Shown one piece after another: positions 28,267 to 36,486 of a DNA stretch of 64,000 nucleotides. Source of the DNA: Caballeronia sordidicola. GTDB lineage: Bacteria; Pseudomonadota; Gammaproteobacteria; Burkholderiales; Burkholderiaceae. The translations under genes and the position numbers were made by a program. Below the pieces are notes generated by a model. The model saw nothing but the letters and a program-made list of their open reading frames with translations, did no database searches and was not told the DNA's origin. The DNA is taken from assembly GCF_000729995.1 (NCBI RefSeq), contig NZ_JNFG01000002.1, positions 161,428 to 225,427 on the forward strand, given 5' to 3'. Each line of letters starts with the position of its first letter. The stretch's first letter is position 1.

Positions 28267-28641
28267 ATGACTGACTGCTCTCAAAATCAAAACTGCGGTG
28301 GCCGCTACTCCTACGGGCTCGCCGCCACGCTCAGCATCATCGCGGGCAAGTGGAAGCCGCTGATCCTGTACTTCCTGCTCGACGGCCCGAAGCGCTACGG
28401 CGAGCTCAAGCGCAACGTCCACGGCGTCAGCGCCAAAGTGCTGATCCAGCAATTGAAGGAACTGGAGGCCGATCACGTGCTGGCGCGGACCGACTACAAG
28501 GAGGTGCCACCCCGCGTGGACTACGCGCTGACCCCGCTCGGGCGCAGTCTGGCCGACAAGATTGTCCCGCTGTGCACCTGGGGAACCGAGAACATGGCAG
28601 AAATGGTGAGCATGCTCGCTGAGCGCGACCGTTTGCTTTAG
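28267..28641 (+). CDS. HxlR family transcriptional regulator (HxlR1)
   Basis: 124 residues, one winged-helix domain: LSIIAGKWKPLILYFLLDGP, KRYGELKRNVHGVSAKVLIQ (recognition helix region) and the wing YKEVPPRVDYALT. Two N-terminal cysteines (Cys4, Cys10) and a third in LCTWG could sense electrophiles or redox state, as in YodB/QorR relatives. No ribosome binding site precedes ATG 28267, because the repeat lies there. Divergent from the SDR operon, which it probably represses. Confidence 0.9.
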   Translation: MTDCSQNQNCGGRYSYGLAATLSIIAGKWKPLILYFLLDGPKRYGELKRNVHGVSAKVLIQQLKELEADHVLARTDYKEVPPRVDYALTPLGRSLADKIVPLCTWGTENMAEMVSMLAERDRLL

Positions 28642-28732
28642 CAGGATGCTGAAGAAATGCTGAGCCGGACGACACTGCGCATTCGTGGGAAGGCGGCTGT
28701 GGGTCTGCTAGTGAGCACGGGGTGTCGGTGAT

Positions 28733-29348
28733 TTAGCCGTCATCGACGTTCAAGGCGATATCGAAGGTGCCGGCGCCGTTTTTGGCCAGGCCGATGAGCA
28801 TCAGGCCGAGCGACTCGAGCGTCGAGGCCATGTGGAGGCCGCCGACATCGAACGGACGCAGCCCGAGACTCTCGAGGAAGGTTGAGACGCGCGCCTTGGC
28901 CTTAGGATCGTCAGCGGCGATGAACGCGTCGAGGCGTCCACTCCGAGCAAGTACAGGGCCGAAGAGGGTGTTGAACGCCTTCACGACATGCGCGCCGGCG
29001 GGGGCGGCCTTGGCGATCTCCTGCGCACCAGAACTGCCGTGGGGTGTGACGAGGCCCGTGAGGTCGGGGGAGACCGGGTTGGTGATGTCGATGATCACCT
29101 TGCCGTCGAGCGCATCCCCGAACTCGGTCACCACCGCCGCTGCACTGCGGCACGGCGAGGATGACGATGTCGCCCGCCGGCGCGACGCCGTACGTCCCTG
29201 TGGTCGCTCCGGCTGCGAGCTTGTCGGCCAGCGCCCGGGCCTTGGCGGGGTCGCGGCCCACCACCTCGACGGTGTATCCAGCCTTGGCGATGCGGCCGCC
29301 GATCGCCGTGGCCATGCCACCTGTGCCGATGATGCTGATAGTGCTCAT
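28733..29348 (-). pseudogene. Frameshifted NAD(P)-binding oxidoreductase
   Basis: The N-terminal part (MSTISIIGTGGMATAIGG to DIVILAVPQ) and the C-terminal part (AAAVVTEFGDALDGK to DIALNVDDG-stop) lie in different frames, joined near 29143. Compared with the paralogue at 30542-31177, the segment between the conserved VP and VV is 13 bases instead of 18, a net loss of five. Otherwise both halves are intact and the ribosome binding site (CAGGAGAC) is kept. It is either a recent pseudogene or a sequencing error. The first 67 residues are about 79 percent identical to the paralogue by my count. Confidence 0.8.
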
Positions 29349-29550
29349 GTGTAGTCTCCTGGTGAGTTGAGTGGTGCTCGTACTTTCTAAACGGGGCATC
29401 CCCCGGTAAATGTTCCGTGTGTGCCGAGCCGCGTGGGTCATCCCTCATGCCATCTCCGGGTGAACAGAGTCTTTGCACGGATGAATCACGGCGTCGCGAC
29501 ATTGCTGTCTGCCAAGCTCGTTGCGACTCGGCTTCCTGCCTCAGCTCAAC

Positions 29551-30489
29551 TCAGAGGGCAGGGAAGTAGTGACCGTTGTCGAGGTCCTTCAGCAGGCCGT
29601 GCTGAGCAGGCTCCCAGCCGAGGGTCTGGCGGGTGATGAGGTTGGACGCCGGTAGGTCCAGCGTGACCATATTCGTGAGGAACCCAAAGTATCCGGGCAG
29701 CATCAGTACGTCCACGGGAATGCTCACGGCCGGTAGGCCCAGACGGCTGCCAATGGCCTCGGCGATCTCGCGGAACCGGATGCCCTCGCCCTCGATCCCG
29801 TGCCAGCTTTTGCCAGCCGGACCCTTCTCCAGCGCCAGGCGGAACAAGGAGGCGAGGTCGCGGCTGTGCACGGCCGGCCACAGGTTCGCGCCGTCTCCGG
29901 GGTAGCCGATGACGCCTTTCTCCTTCGCGAGTCCGATCAGCAGCGGGAGGAAGCCGGCATCGGTCGTGCTGTGCGCGATGGGAGGAATCCGCACGACCGA
30001 AGACCGCACGCCCCGCTGCGCGAGGCCGACTACGGTGAGCTCCACGACGTTGCGAACCCGCAGGGTCCCCTTGTACGCATCGCCGCCGGGTAGGGCCGGG
30101 TCCTCCTCGGTGGCTGGCCGGCCCAGGTTTTCCCACCCGGGCGAGCCAATGCTCCCCGACACGACCAGCGGCTTTCCGGTTCCGGCCAGTGCCTCGCCGT
30201 ACGCGAGCATGATCTGGAGCTCCGCAGCGGCCACGGCGTCAAGCCCGCCGGAGGGAAGCAGGTCTTGCCTATGCGCGACGTGGATGACGCCGTCGGACTC
30301 TGTCGCCGCTGCCTTGAGCCCATCGAGGTCGGAGATATCCCCGCGACGCACCTTGGCGCCGAGCGCGGACACCGCCGCCGCGGACTTGTCCGACCTAGCC
30401 AGGCCGGTTACCTCGTGGCCGGCGGCGATGAGCTCGCGGATGATGTACGAACCGATATGGCCGGTCCCGCCAGTGACGAAAACATGCAT
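29551..30489 (-). CDS. NAD-dependent epimerase/dehydratase-like protein
   Basis: 312 residues, extended SDR fold. GGTGHIG near the N-terminus binds the cofactor; GLARSDKSAAAV follows the second strand. VIHVAHRQDL, a SGSIG segment in the Ser position and a YKGTLR in the Tyr position (Y-x-x-x-R rather than Y-x-x-x-K) suggest an atypical active site. C-terminal substrate domain from about 180. ATG 30489 has AAGG nine bases upstream, so I prefer it to ATG 30498. It lies 52 bases after the reductase gene at 30542 in the operon divergent from HxlR2. Confidence 0.85.
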   Translation of the reverse strand: MHVFVTGGTGHIGSYIIRELIAAGHEVTGLARSDKSAAAVSALGAKVRRGDISDLDGLKAAATESDGVIHVAHRQDLLPSGGLDAVAAAELQIMLAYGEALAGTGKPLVVSGSIGSPGWENLGRPATEEDPALPGGDAYKGTLRVRNVVELTVVGLAQRGVRSSVVRIPPIAHSTTDAGFLPLLIGLAKEKGVIGYPGDGANLWPAVHSRDLASLFRLALEKGPAGKSWHGIEGEGIRFREIAEAIGSRLGLPAVSIPVDVLMLPGYFGFLTNMVTLDLPASNLITRQTLGWEPAQHGLLKDLDNGHYFPAL

Positions 30490-30541
30490 GTTAGTCATCC
30501 TTATGAGTGATGTGATGCGAGAAGCGGTGGTACCGGTGCAC

Positions 30542-31177
30542 TCAGCCGAGAAGGCTGACGCCGATTGAGAAGTTGGTGTGCTTGACGGAGTGGATGAGGA
30601 GGCCCAGCGACAGCAGGGCGACGTTCTCCAGCGTCCGCGCCATGGGCAGCGGCCCGGTATCCATCGGGCGCAGTCCGAGGCTCTCGATGAACGCCGAAAC
30701 GCGTGCCTTCGCCTGCGCGTCGTCCCCGGCGATGAACACGTCCAACGGGTGGCCCTCGGCGGGACCAGCAGCCAGGACGTGGGAGAACTGGGTGTTGAAC
30801 GCCTTGACGACATCCGTATTGGCAGGGGCGGCCCTGGCGATCTCCTGCGCGCCGAAACTGTCGACAGGGGTCACGAAGCCCGTGAAGTCGGAGTTGATGG
30901 GATTGGTGATGTCGACAAGAAGCTTGCCTGCCAGCGCTTCGCCGTACTGCTTCACCACGTCGAGAACTGCGGCGTAGGGAACCGCCAGGATGACAATGTC
31001 CCCGGCCGGGGCGGCGCCGAACGTTCCTGTCGTCGCGCCGGCTCCGACCTGCCCGGCCAGCGCCCGCGCCTTGGCGGCGTCGCGATTGATCACCTCGACG
31101 GTGTGTCCGGCCTTGGCGGCAAGGCCGCCGATCGCTGCGGCCATGCCACCTGCGCCGATGATGCTGATAGTGCTCAT
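30542..31177 (-). CDS. NAD(P)-binding oxidoreductase of HxlR module 2
   Basis: 211 residues of the F420-dependent NADP reductase-like family. SIIGAGGMAAAIGG is the Rossmann motif; GDIVILAVPYAAVLDVV, VDITNPINSDFTG and VVKAFNTQFSHVL are conserved. It is the intact paralogue of the frameshifted gene at 28733. CAGGAGACTGCAC precedes ATG 31177, and the same leader recurs before the frameshifted copy, so one arose by duplication. First gene of the operon divergent from HxlR2. Confidence 0.9.
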   Translation of the reverse strand: MSTISIIGAGGMAAAIGGLAAKAGHTVEVINRDAAKARALAGQVGAGATTGTFGAAPAGDIVILAVPYAAVLDVVKQYGEALAGKLLVDITNPINSDFTGFVTPVDSFGAQEIARAAPANTDVVKAFNTQFSHVLAAGPAEGHPLDVFIAGDDAQAKARVSAFIESLGLRPMDTGPLPMARTLENVALLSLGLLIHSVKHTNFSIGVSLLG

Positions 31178-31236
31178 GTGCAGTCTCCTGGTGAGTTGGG
31201 TGGTGCTCGTAATCACTAGCAACCATCCTATTCACA

Positions 31237-31286
31237 TTACTTGCAAAAAACAAGTAAACAATGGATTTTACTTGCACCGTGCAAGT
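31237..31286. promoter_or_regulatory. Paired 17-bp palindromes, candidate HxlR2 operators
   Basis: ACTTGCAAAAAACAAGT (31239-31255, extended by TT and AA) and ACTTGCACCGTGCAAGT (31270-31286). Both fit ACTTG-N7-CAAGT, and the second is perfect over 8-1-8. Centres are 31 bases apart, about three helical turns, so two dimers would bind one face. They lie between the divergent reductase and HxlR2 genes; a TATGAT at 31292-31297 could be the HxlR2 -10 box. Confidence 0.6.
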
Positions 31287-31303
31287 GATGTTATGATCTA
31301 GCG

Positions 31304-31756
31304 ATGAAGACGACATCTAAAGAAGACCTTCGGTCCCATTGCGCAGTGAACTACGGCGTAGAGATCTTCGGCGACCGGTGGTCGCTTTTGATCATTCGAG
31401 ACATCGTTTTTGTTGGCAAGAAGACGTATGGCGAGTTCCTGAAGTCGGAAGAGGGAATCGCGACCAATGTCCTTGCTTCCCGCCTCGCGTTTCTTGAGGC
31501 GCAAGGCATTCTCTCGAGGGCGCCCAGCCCCGACGATGGGCGCCGCGACTTCTACACGCTGACCGAGAAGGGCCTGGACCTAATTCCCATCGTGCTTAGC
31601 ATCGTCCTTTGGAGCGCGAAGCACGATTCGAAGTCGTACGTGCGGCGCAGCAAAGCGTTCGCCGCTCGATTAAGTCAAAACCCGATGCAGGTGAGCGAAG
31701 AGGTGAAGGCGCTCGTCCGTAATGGCGGATGTATGTTTCCTGAGAGCAAGGAATGA
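31304..31756 (+). CDS. HxlR family transcriptional regulator (HxlR2)
   Basis: 150 residues. The HxlR winged helix at about 13-105 contains VEIFGDRWSLLIIRDIVFVG, YGEFLKSEEGIATNVLASRL and the wing PDDGRRDFYTLT. Cys13 is the position of the redox-sensing Cys in several relatives; another Cys lies near the C-terminus (GGCMFP). A 40-residue C-terminal extension distinguishes it from HxlR1. No ribosome binding site is visible. Divergent from the module 2 operon. Confidence 0.92.
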   Translation: MKTTSKEDLRSHCAVNYGVEIFGDRWSLLIIRDIVFVGKKTYGEFLKSEEGIATNVLASRLAFLEAQGILSRAPSPDDGRRDFYTLTEKGLDLIPIVLSIVLWSAKHDSKSYVRRSKAFAARLSQNPMQVSEEVKALVRNGGCMFPESKE

Positions 31757-32160
31757 GCAAGACGGCAAGCGCGCCCTGTCACGTCGCACGAACGCTCTGC
31801 ACACCACCGGCTACAACCTGCAGCGAATAGCGGGGCCGATGTCCGAAACGGTTCTGGAACCCACCATTAATGCTTCACCAACCCTAGCGGTTGCTCAGGG
31901 ACGACTTCTGCCCGACACCCACGTCGATGAACGGCGGCCGACTCCGCTCAATCAGGGGCAGACCGGGTTCGGCCACCGGACGTCACTCACTGTCTGTTCC
32001 TGGTCCCGCAGCCGGAACGCCCGGTGCGCCAGTACCCGCCTCGCTTTGTGGCCGGTGGGCGCCGCAAAGCGCAAGCAGCTCTTAACTCGTGCGGCCAGAA
32101 AAGAGACATCCCTGTACGTCCGGTCGGCTATCATGCCTATCCTCTTCGAAGTAGCTCCTT
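31757..32160. other. 404-base gap without a supported gene
   Basis: One frame (31722-32177) spans the gap, but it overlaps coding sequence on both sides in another frame, and its translation has no recognisable fold. The end must hold the promoter for the ABC-F gene; TATCAT at about 32127-32132 could be a -10 box. Confidence 0.5.
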
Positions 32161-33840
32161 ATGATTTCCGTCCGTAATGTCACCCTGCGCCGCGGCGTCA
32201 ATGTCGTACTCGACAGCGCGTCCGTCACCTTCACCCCCGGCGAAAAGATTGGCCTTGTCGGCCGCAATGGCGCCGGCAAGTCGTCTTTCTTCGGCCTTCT
32301 CAACGGCACGCTGCACGAGGATAGCGGCGAGTTCTCGATTCCCGCTGCATGGAAGATGGGCCAGGTCGCGCAGGACATGCCGGAGACCGAGCAGAGTGCG
32401 ACCGACTTCGTCGTCGAGGGTGATACCGCACTGCTGGCCGCGCAGGCCGAAGTAGCCGCCGCTGAGGCCAGTGACGATGGCATGCGCATGGCGCACGCCT
32501 ACATGGAACTGCACGACGCCGGTGCGCACGATGCCCCCGCACGCGCCCAGGCGCTGATCCTGGGCCTGGGCTTCAGTGATGCGCAGCTTAGCCAGCCGGT
32601 CAACAGTTTCTCCGGCGGCTGGCGCATGCGGCTGCAACTGGCGCGCGCGCTCATGTGCCCGTCCGATTTGCTGTTGCTCGACGAACCGACCAATCACCTC
32701 GACCTCGACGCGCTGGTCTGGCTGGAAGCGTGGCTCAAGCGCTATCAAGGAACCTTGGTCATGATCAGCCACGATCGCGAATTCCTCGACGCGGTGACGC
32801 AGGTGACGGTGCACGTCGACAACGCCAAGCTTGTGCGTTACGGCGGCAACTACAGCAAGTTCGAAGACATGCGCGCTGAGCAACTGCTGTTGCAGCAAGC
32901 GTCGATGGCCAAGCAGGTGGAGAAGATCGCCCACCTGCAGAAATTCATCGACCGTTTCAAGGCCACGGCCTCGAAGGCGAAGCAGGCGCAAAGCCGCGTC
33001 AAGGCGCTCGAACGCATGGAGAAAATCGCACCCGTGCTTGCCGACGCTGAGTTCACCTTCGAGTTCAAGGAGCCGCTCAACGTCCCGAACCCGCTGTTGT
33101 CGATGCTGGACGCGAGCTTCGGCTACCCGGCGCCGACCGACGCACTGCCGGGCACGCCGCCCACGGTCATCGTGCGGGGTATCAGCCGATCCGTGATGGC
33201 CGGGCAGCGCATCGGCATTCTGGGTGCCAACGGGCAAGGCAAGTCCACGCTGGTGAAGACGGTGGCGCACGAATTGGCGCCGATTGCCGGCGAAATCAGC
33301 GAAGGCAAAGGCCTGAACATTGGCTACTTCGCACAGCAGGAACTCGACGTGCTGCGTCCGCTCGACACGCCGATGGAACACATGATCCGCCTGGCCAAAG
33401 ACACGCCGGCGAACATGCGTGCCCCCGGCCAGAGTGGCACCGAACAATCGCTTCGCACCTTCCTCGGCACCTTCAACTTCAGTGGTGACATGGTCCATCA
33501 GAAGGTCGGCACGATGAGCGGCGGCGAAAAGGCGCGGCTCGTGTTGTGCATGATCGTGTGGCAGCGTCCCAACCTGCTGCTGCTCGACGAGCCTACCAAC
33601 CACCTCGATCTGGCCACACGTGAAGCGCTAGGCATGGCACTCAACGAATTCGAAGGCACAGTGCTGCTGGTCAGTCACGACCGGTCCCTGCTGCGCGCGG
33701 TATGTGACGAGTTCTGGCTCGTCACCAAGGGTGGCGTTGAGCCCTTCGACGGCGATTTGGACGATTACCAGCAGTTCCTGCGCGACGAAGCCCGTCGCAT
33801 GCGCGAGCAGGCTGCCGGCGAGCAGAAGGTCATCGCCTGA
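32161..33840 (+). CDS. ABC-F family ATPase
   Basis: 559 residues, two ABC domains in tandem and no membrane segment, as in the translation-associated ABC-F proteins (EttA, Uup, YheS). Domain 1: Walker A GRNGAGKSS (34-42), FSGGWRMRL (150-158), LLLDEPTNHLD. The inter-domain linker (about 230-300) is charged and helical. Domain 2: GANGQGKST (355-363), MSGGEKARL (452-460), LLLDEPTNHLD. The arrangement is closest to YheS-type. It probably acts on ribosomes; an antibiotic-resistance role cannot be assumed. Confidence 0.92.
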   Translation: MISVRNVTLRRGVNVVLDSASVTFTPGEKIGLVGRNGAGKSSFFGLLNGTLHEDSGEFSIPAAWKMGQVAQDMPETEQSATDFVVEGDTALLAAQAEVAAAEASDDGMRMAHAYMELHDAGAHDAPARAQALILGLGFSDAQLSQPVNSFSGGWRMRLQLARALMCPSDLLLLDEPTNHLDLDALVWLEAWLKRYQGTLVMISHDREFLDAVTQVTVHVDNAKLVRYGGNYSKFEDMRAEQLLLQQASMAKQVEKIAHLQKFIDRFKATASKAKQAQSRVKALERMEKIAPVLADAEFTFEFKEPLNVPNPLLSMLDASFGYPAPTDALPGTPPTVIVRGISRSVMAGQRIGILGANGQGKSTLVKTVAHELAPIAGEISEGKGLNIGYFAQQELDVLRPLDTPMEHMIRLAKDTPANMRAPGQSGTEQSLRTFLGTFNFSGDMVHQKVGTMSGGEKARLVLCMIVWQRPNLLLLDEPTNHLDLATREALGMALNEFEGTVLLVSHDRSLLRAVCDEFWLVTKGGVEPFDGDLDDYQQFLRDEARRMREQAAGEQKVIA

Positions 33841-34071
33841 GTCAATTCCCTGGCAGTGCAACCAGCATCAGCGAAAGCGGAACGGATCATCTATATAGGG
33901 TCGACTTCTGCTCGACGCGGACAGATCAATGGCGGCCAAATCCGCAAGCTCAACGTCGGACTGGGTCCGGCCATGAAGGGACGTTCGACCATATGGCCTA
34001 CATCGCCGACAATAGGTGCTTGTCAGCACATCGAATCCACCTTTGCCAACGGGCTCTGAAAAAAGAGTAAG

Positions 34072-34584
34072 ATGGAAGCCACTCATTCGATAAGAAAAGC
34101 TAGGCCGGAAGACTCAGCGCGTATCGCGGTGCTTGGCGCACATGTGTGGGTGCATACCTATGCAGCGGCGGGCGTGTCCGAGGTCATCGCGCAATATGTC
34201 CTGGCGACATTTACGCCTGAAAAAATCCTGACTCTCGTGAACGATCCGGGCGCCGTTCTGTTGGTTGCCGAGGCGGAAGGAAATCTTGCCGGCTATATTG
34301 TCATGCGCTTTGGTTCGTACCATGCGGACGTTCCCATCGAGATCGAAACACTCTACATTCAAGACTCTTTTTCTGGTCGTGGGATTGGATCGGCATTGCT
34401 GGCTTATGCCACAGGGATTGCAGAGGCAAGAACTGGAAATCGTGCAATCTGGCTTATCGTTAACTCGCGAAACGAAAAGGCGATCTCCTTCTATCATTCC
34501 CGTGGGTTAACGCAGGAAGGGGTCGCGTACTTTGAACTTGGCGGTATCAAACACGAGAACAAGGTGATGGTCGCAAGGAATTGA
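34072..34584 (+). CDS. GNAT family N-acetyltransferase
   Basis: 170 residues. IRKARPEDSARIAVLGAHVW opens the GNAT fold; the acetyl-CoA loop is IQDSFSGRGIGSALLAYA (the R/Q-x-x-G-x-G/A motif), and VNSRNEKAISFYHSRGL is the typical motif B. Acceptor substrate unknown. AAGAGTAAG precedes the ATG. The 231-base gap before it holds no gene; a strong hairpin and a bidirectional terminator follow it. Confidence 0.9.
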   Translation: MEATHSIRKARPEDSARIAVLGAHVWVHTYAAAGVSEVIAQYVLATFTPEKILTLVNDPGAVLLVAEAEGNLAGYIVMRFGSYHADVPIEIETLYIQDSFSGRGIGSALLAYATGIAEARTGNRAIWLIVNSRNEKAISFYHSRGLTQEGVAYFELGGIKHENKVMVARN

Positions 34585-34622
34585 CGCACGCTCGCAGTCG
34601 TTAAACGCTGTTGGACATCGCC

Positions 34623-34654
34623 AAATACATGTCGCCAACGCGACCTATGTATTT
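34623..34654 (+). other. Strong hairpin downstream of the GNAT gene
   Basis: AAATACAT plus GTCGC pairs with GCGAC plus ATGTATTT around a CAAC loop; a two-base bulge (CT) interrupts the 3' arm. That gives 13 base pairs with a tetraloop, 38 bases after the stop codon. No T-run follows, so it is not a standard terminator; it may stabilise the 3' end or be part of a small RNA. Confidence 0.45.
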
Positions 34655-34741
34655 CCCCGAGTGGCCGCTTTCGAGAAGCTTGAAGGTCAGTTGTGGATCG
34701 AATCGTCACGTTCGCCGCAAAAGATCGCTTGCACTACCAAA

Positions 34742-34775
34742 AAAAAACCGCGCTGATTGCTCAACGCGGTTTTTT
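34742..34775. terminator. Bidirectional intrinsic terminator
   Basis: A-run, CCGCG, a shorter TGA/TCA inner stem with TTGC loop, CGCGG, then TTTTTT. The stem is flanked by A's on one side and T's on the other, so it works in both directions. It sits between the convergent GNAT and PRC-barrel genes, where such an element is expected. Confidence 0.9.
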
Positions 34776-34807
34776 CATAAGTCTCGCGAGAAGCGTGTAC
34801 TTCGTAG

Positions 34808-35236
34808 TTATTGCGCTTGAATCTTTCTCGGCTTCGCAGGCGTCTCCACTTTGCTGTACTGGAATTCAGGTGTGTCTTTGAGCGCCTCCTTCGTTGCACC
34901 TGCCAGATAGAAGTTCCCGTTGCGGATGTCGAGCGAGGCAATGGGTACTGCGACGTCGTGCGTGGCGACGCCAAGGAAGCCGCCGGTGGAGATCACGGCC
35001 GCCGACACTGTCGTATCCGGTGAAATTACCAGATCGAGGATCGAACCGATTTTCTCGTTCTTGTCGTTGTAGACCGCTTTCCCAAGGATGCTCTTTTTAG
35101 CGCTCCAGCCCTGCAGCAATGCTTGCGACTGTTGGACCGTCACGGACAGCGGCTGGGTGCCGGCCACTTGTGCTTGCGCGCCCATACTTGCCGCGCCAAG
35201 CAGGGTTGCAATCGTCACGCTTTGCCAAATTTTCAT
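34808..35236 (-). CDS. Exported PRC-barrel domain protein
   Basis: 142 residues. A signal peptide (MKIWQSVTIATLLGAASMGA-QA) predicts export. The PRC-barrel covers about 48-118: GKAVYNDKNEKIGSILDLVI, TVSAAVISTGGFLGVATHDV and VPIASLDIRNGNFYL. Burkholderia genomes carry many such envelope proteins, often stress-linked; the ligand is unknown. Start at ATG 35236. Transcribed toward the shared terminator. Confidence 0.88.
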   Translation of the reverse strand: MKIWQSVTIATLLGAASMGAQAQVAGTQPLSVTVQQSQALLQGWSAKKSILGKAVYNDKNEKIGSILDLVISPDTTVSAAVISTGGFLGVATHDVAVPIASLDIRNGNFYLAGATKEALKDTPEFQYSKVETPAKPRKIQAQ

Positions 35237-35558
35237 ATCGATTTCTCATTTCACTAGGGTGCCTGGAATGCGCAAGTTTCGGGCCTGCTCGCCAGGTTGC
35301 GTCCTTCCGTTCCGACAAAGCACCAGAGTTGCTGAGACATAGGTCGCTGACAGCGGTCAAGAGGTCCGTAGCCGAGGATGCCTATAACACGATGTTTTCG
35401 CTCGCGGCGAGGCATATCATTGCGTTCTTCAATGCCAGCTCTGACAAAGGCGAGGTATGGCGTCCGAACGGAAAGAGTGGACTGGAGCTTGAAAGCAGGC
35501 GATGACCGGTGCTTCCTCCGGCGCGCACCTTTAACCACGATCGCGACCACACCATCCA
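35237..35558. other. 322-base gap without a supported gene
   Basis: Contains only short shadow-like frames on both strands. It should hold the promoter of the PRC-barrel gene (minus strand) and of the VOC gene (plus strand). I see no clear operator. Confidence 0.5.
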
Positions 35559-35948
35559 ATGCAAGCACAACTCAGAATTGCCAGACCCGTCAGCGATCTC
35601 CGCCGGTCAGAGAGCATGTATTGCGTAGCGCTAAACCTGATCGTGCTGGCACGATTTCAAGATCACCAGGGCTTCGATGGGGTGATGCTAGGGCGTGCTG
35701 GAATGGACTATCACTTCGAGTTCACCCAATGTCGCGAACACCCGCTATCGCCAACTCCGACGCCCGACGATTTGCTGGTGTTTTACGTTCCGGATCGAGA
35801 AACCTGGCAGTCGACGTGTGAGCGCCTGATCGAGAACGGATTCGTTTGCGTGACGTCATTCAATCCCTATTGGGACATATCGGGTCGAACCTTCCAGGAT
35901 CTCGATGGATACCGGATCGTTTTGCAAAATGCCCCCTGGTCCTCCTGA
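35559..35948 (+). CDS. VOC family (glyoxalase/bleomycin-fold) protein
   Basis: 129 residues with the paired beta-alpha-beta-beta-beta modules of the vicinal oxygen chelate fold: IARPVSDLRRSESMYC, FDGVMLGRAGMDYHFEFTQC, then DDLLVFYVPDRETWQ and FQDLDGYRIVLQN. His in YHFEFT and Asp/Glu near the end are possible metal ligands. Members range from glyoxalases to antibiotic-binding proteins; no specific role can be assigned. The ribosome binding site is weak, so the start is uncertain by a few codons. Confidence 0.85.
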   Translation: MQAQLRIARPVSDLRRSESMYCVALNLIVLARFQDHQGFDGVMLGRAGMDYHFEFTQCREHPLSPTPTPDDLLVFYVPDRETWQSTCERLIENGFVCVTSFNPYWDISGRTFQDLDGYRIVLQNAPWSS

Positions 35949-36032
35949 CGAGGCGTAGTGTATTCGGGGCGCTTGATGCTTTGCTACACGCCGCTTGACT
36001 CAGGATTCAACCTCGAAAACAGGGAGAACATC

Positions 36033-36446
36033 TTGGCCGCGAAAATTCTCATGGTTCTCAGTGCGAGCATTATGTTTACGCTCGGAGTCGTCCACCTCGT
36101 CTATACGTTCTGGGGGCCAAAGCTCACGCCCCGTGACCCCGCGCTGCAAATCAGCATGAGCCAGATTTCGCCTGTCATTACGAAAGAAACAACAATGTGG
36201 CGGGCCTGGGTGGGCTTCAATGTCAGCCACAGCATGGGGGCTATGTTGTTCGGTCTGGTTTTCGGCTTTCTCGCATTGGCTCACGGCCAACTGCTCTTTC
36301 GGTCACCGTTCCTGCTCGTTGTGGGGCTATTAATGCTTGGTGGTTTTGTTGTGCTCGGCAAGGTTTATTGGTTCAATGTGCCTTTCACGGGCGTCAGCAT
36401 TTCCTTGGCCTGCTATGTCGCCAGCATTGCGCTATCGCGGGCCTGA
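36033..36446 (+). CDS. LIC_13387 family small membrane protein
   Basis: 137 residues with four membrane segments; the sequence RDPALQISMSQISPVITKET between segments 1 and 2, then WRAWVGFNVSHSMGAMLFGL, is characteristic of the LIC_13387 family. I chose the TTG at 36033 because GGGAGAACATC precedes it and the hydrophobic start fits the family; a GTG at 35958 gives a longer, unconserved N-terminus. Function unknown. Confidence 0.8.
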   Translation: MAAKILMVLSASIMFTLGVVHLVYTFWGPKLTPRDPALQISMSQISPVITKETTMWRAWVGFNVSHSMGAMLFGLVFGFLALAHGQLLFRSPFLLVVGLLMLGGFVVLGKVYWFNVPFTGVSISLACYVASIALSRA

Positions 36447-36486
36447 CAATAAGCGCCCGTTCGTTCGGGTGCGATGAGAGAGAAAG

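Noticed and set aside
31722..32177. A 151-residue protein bridging HxlR2 and the ABC-F gene
   Set aside because: It overlaps both genes in other frames, has no ribosome binding site and no recognisable fold.
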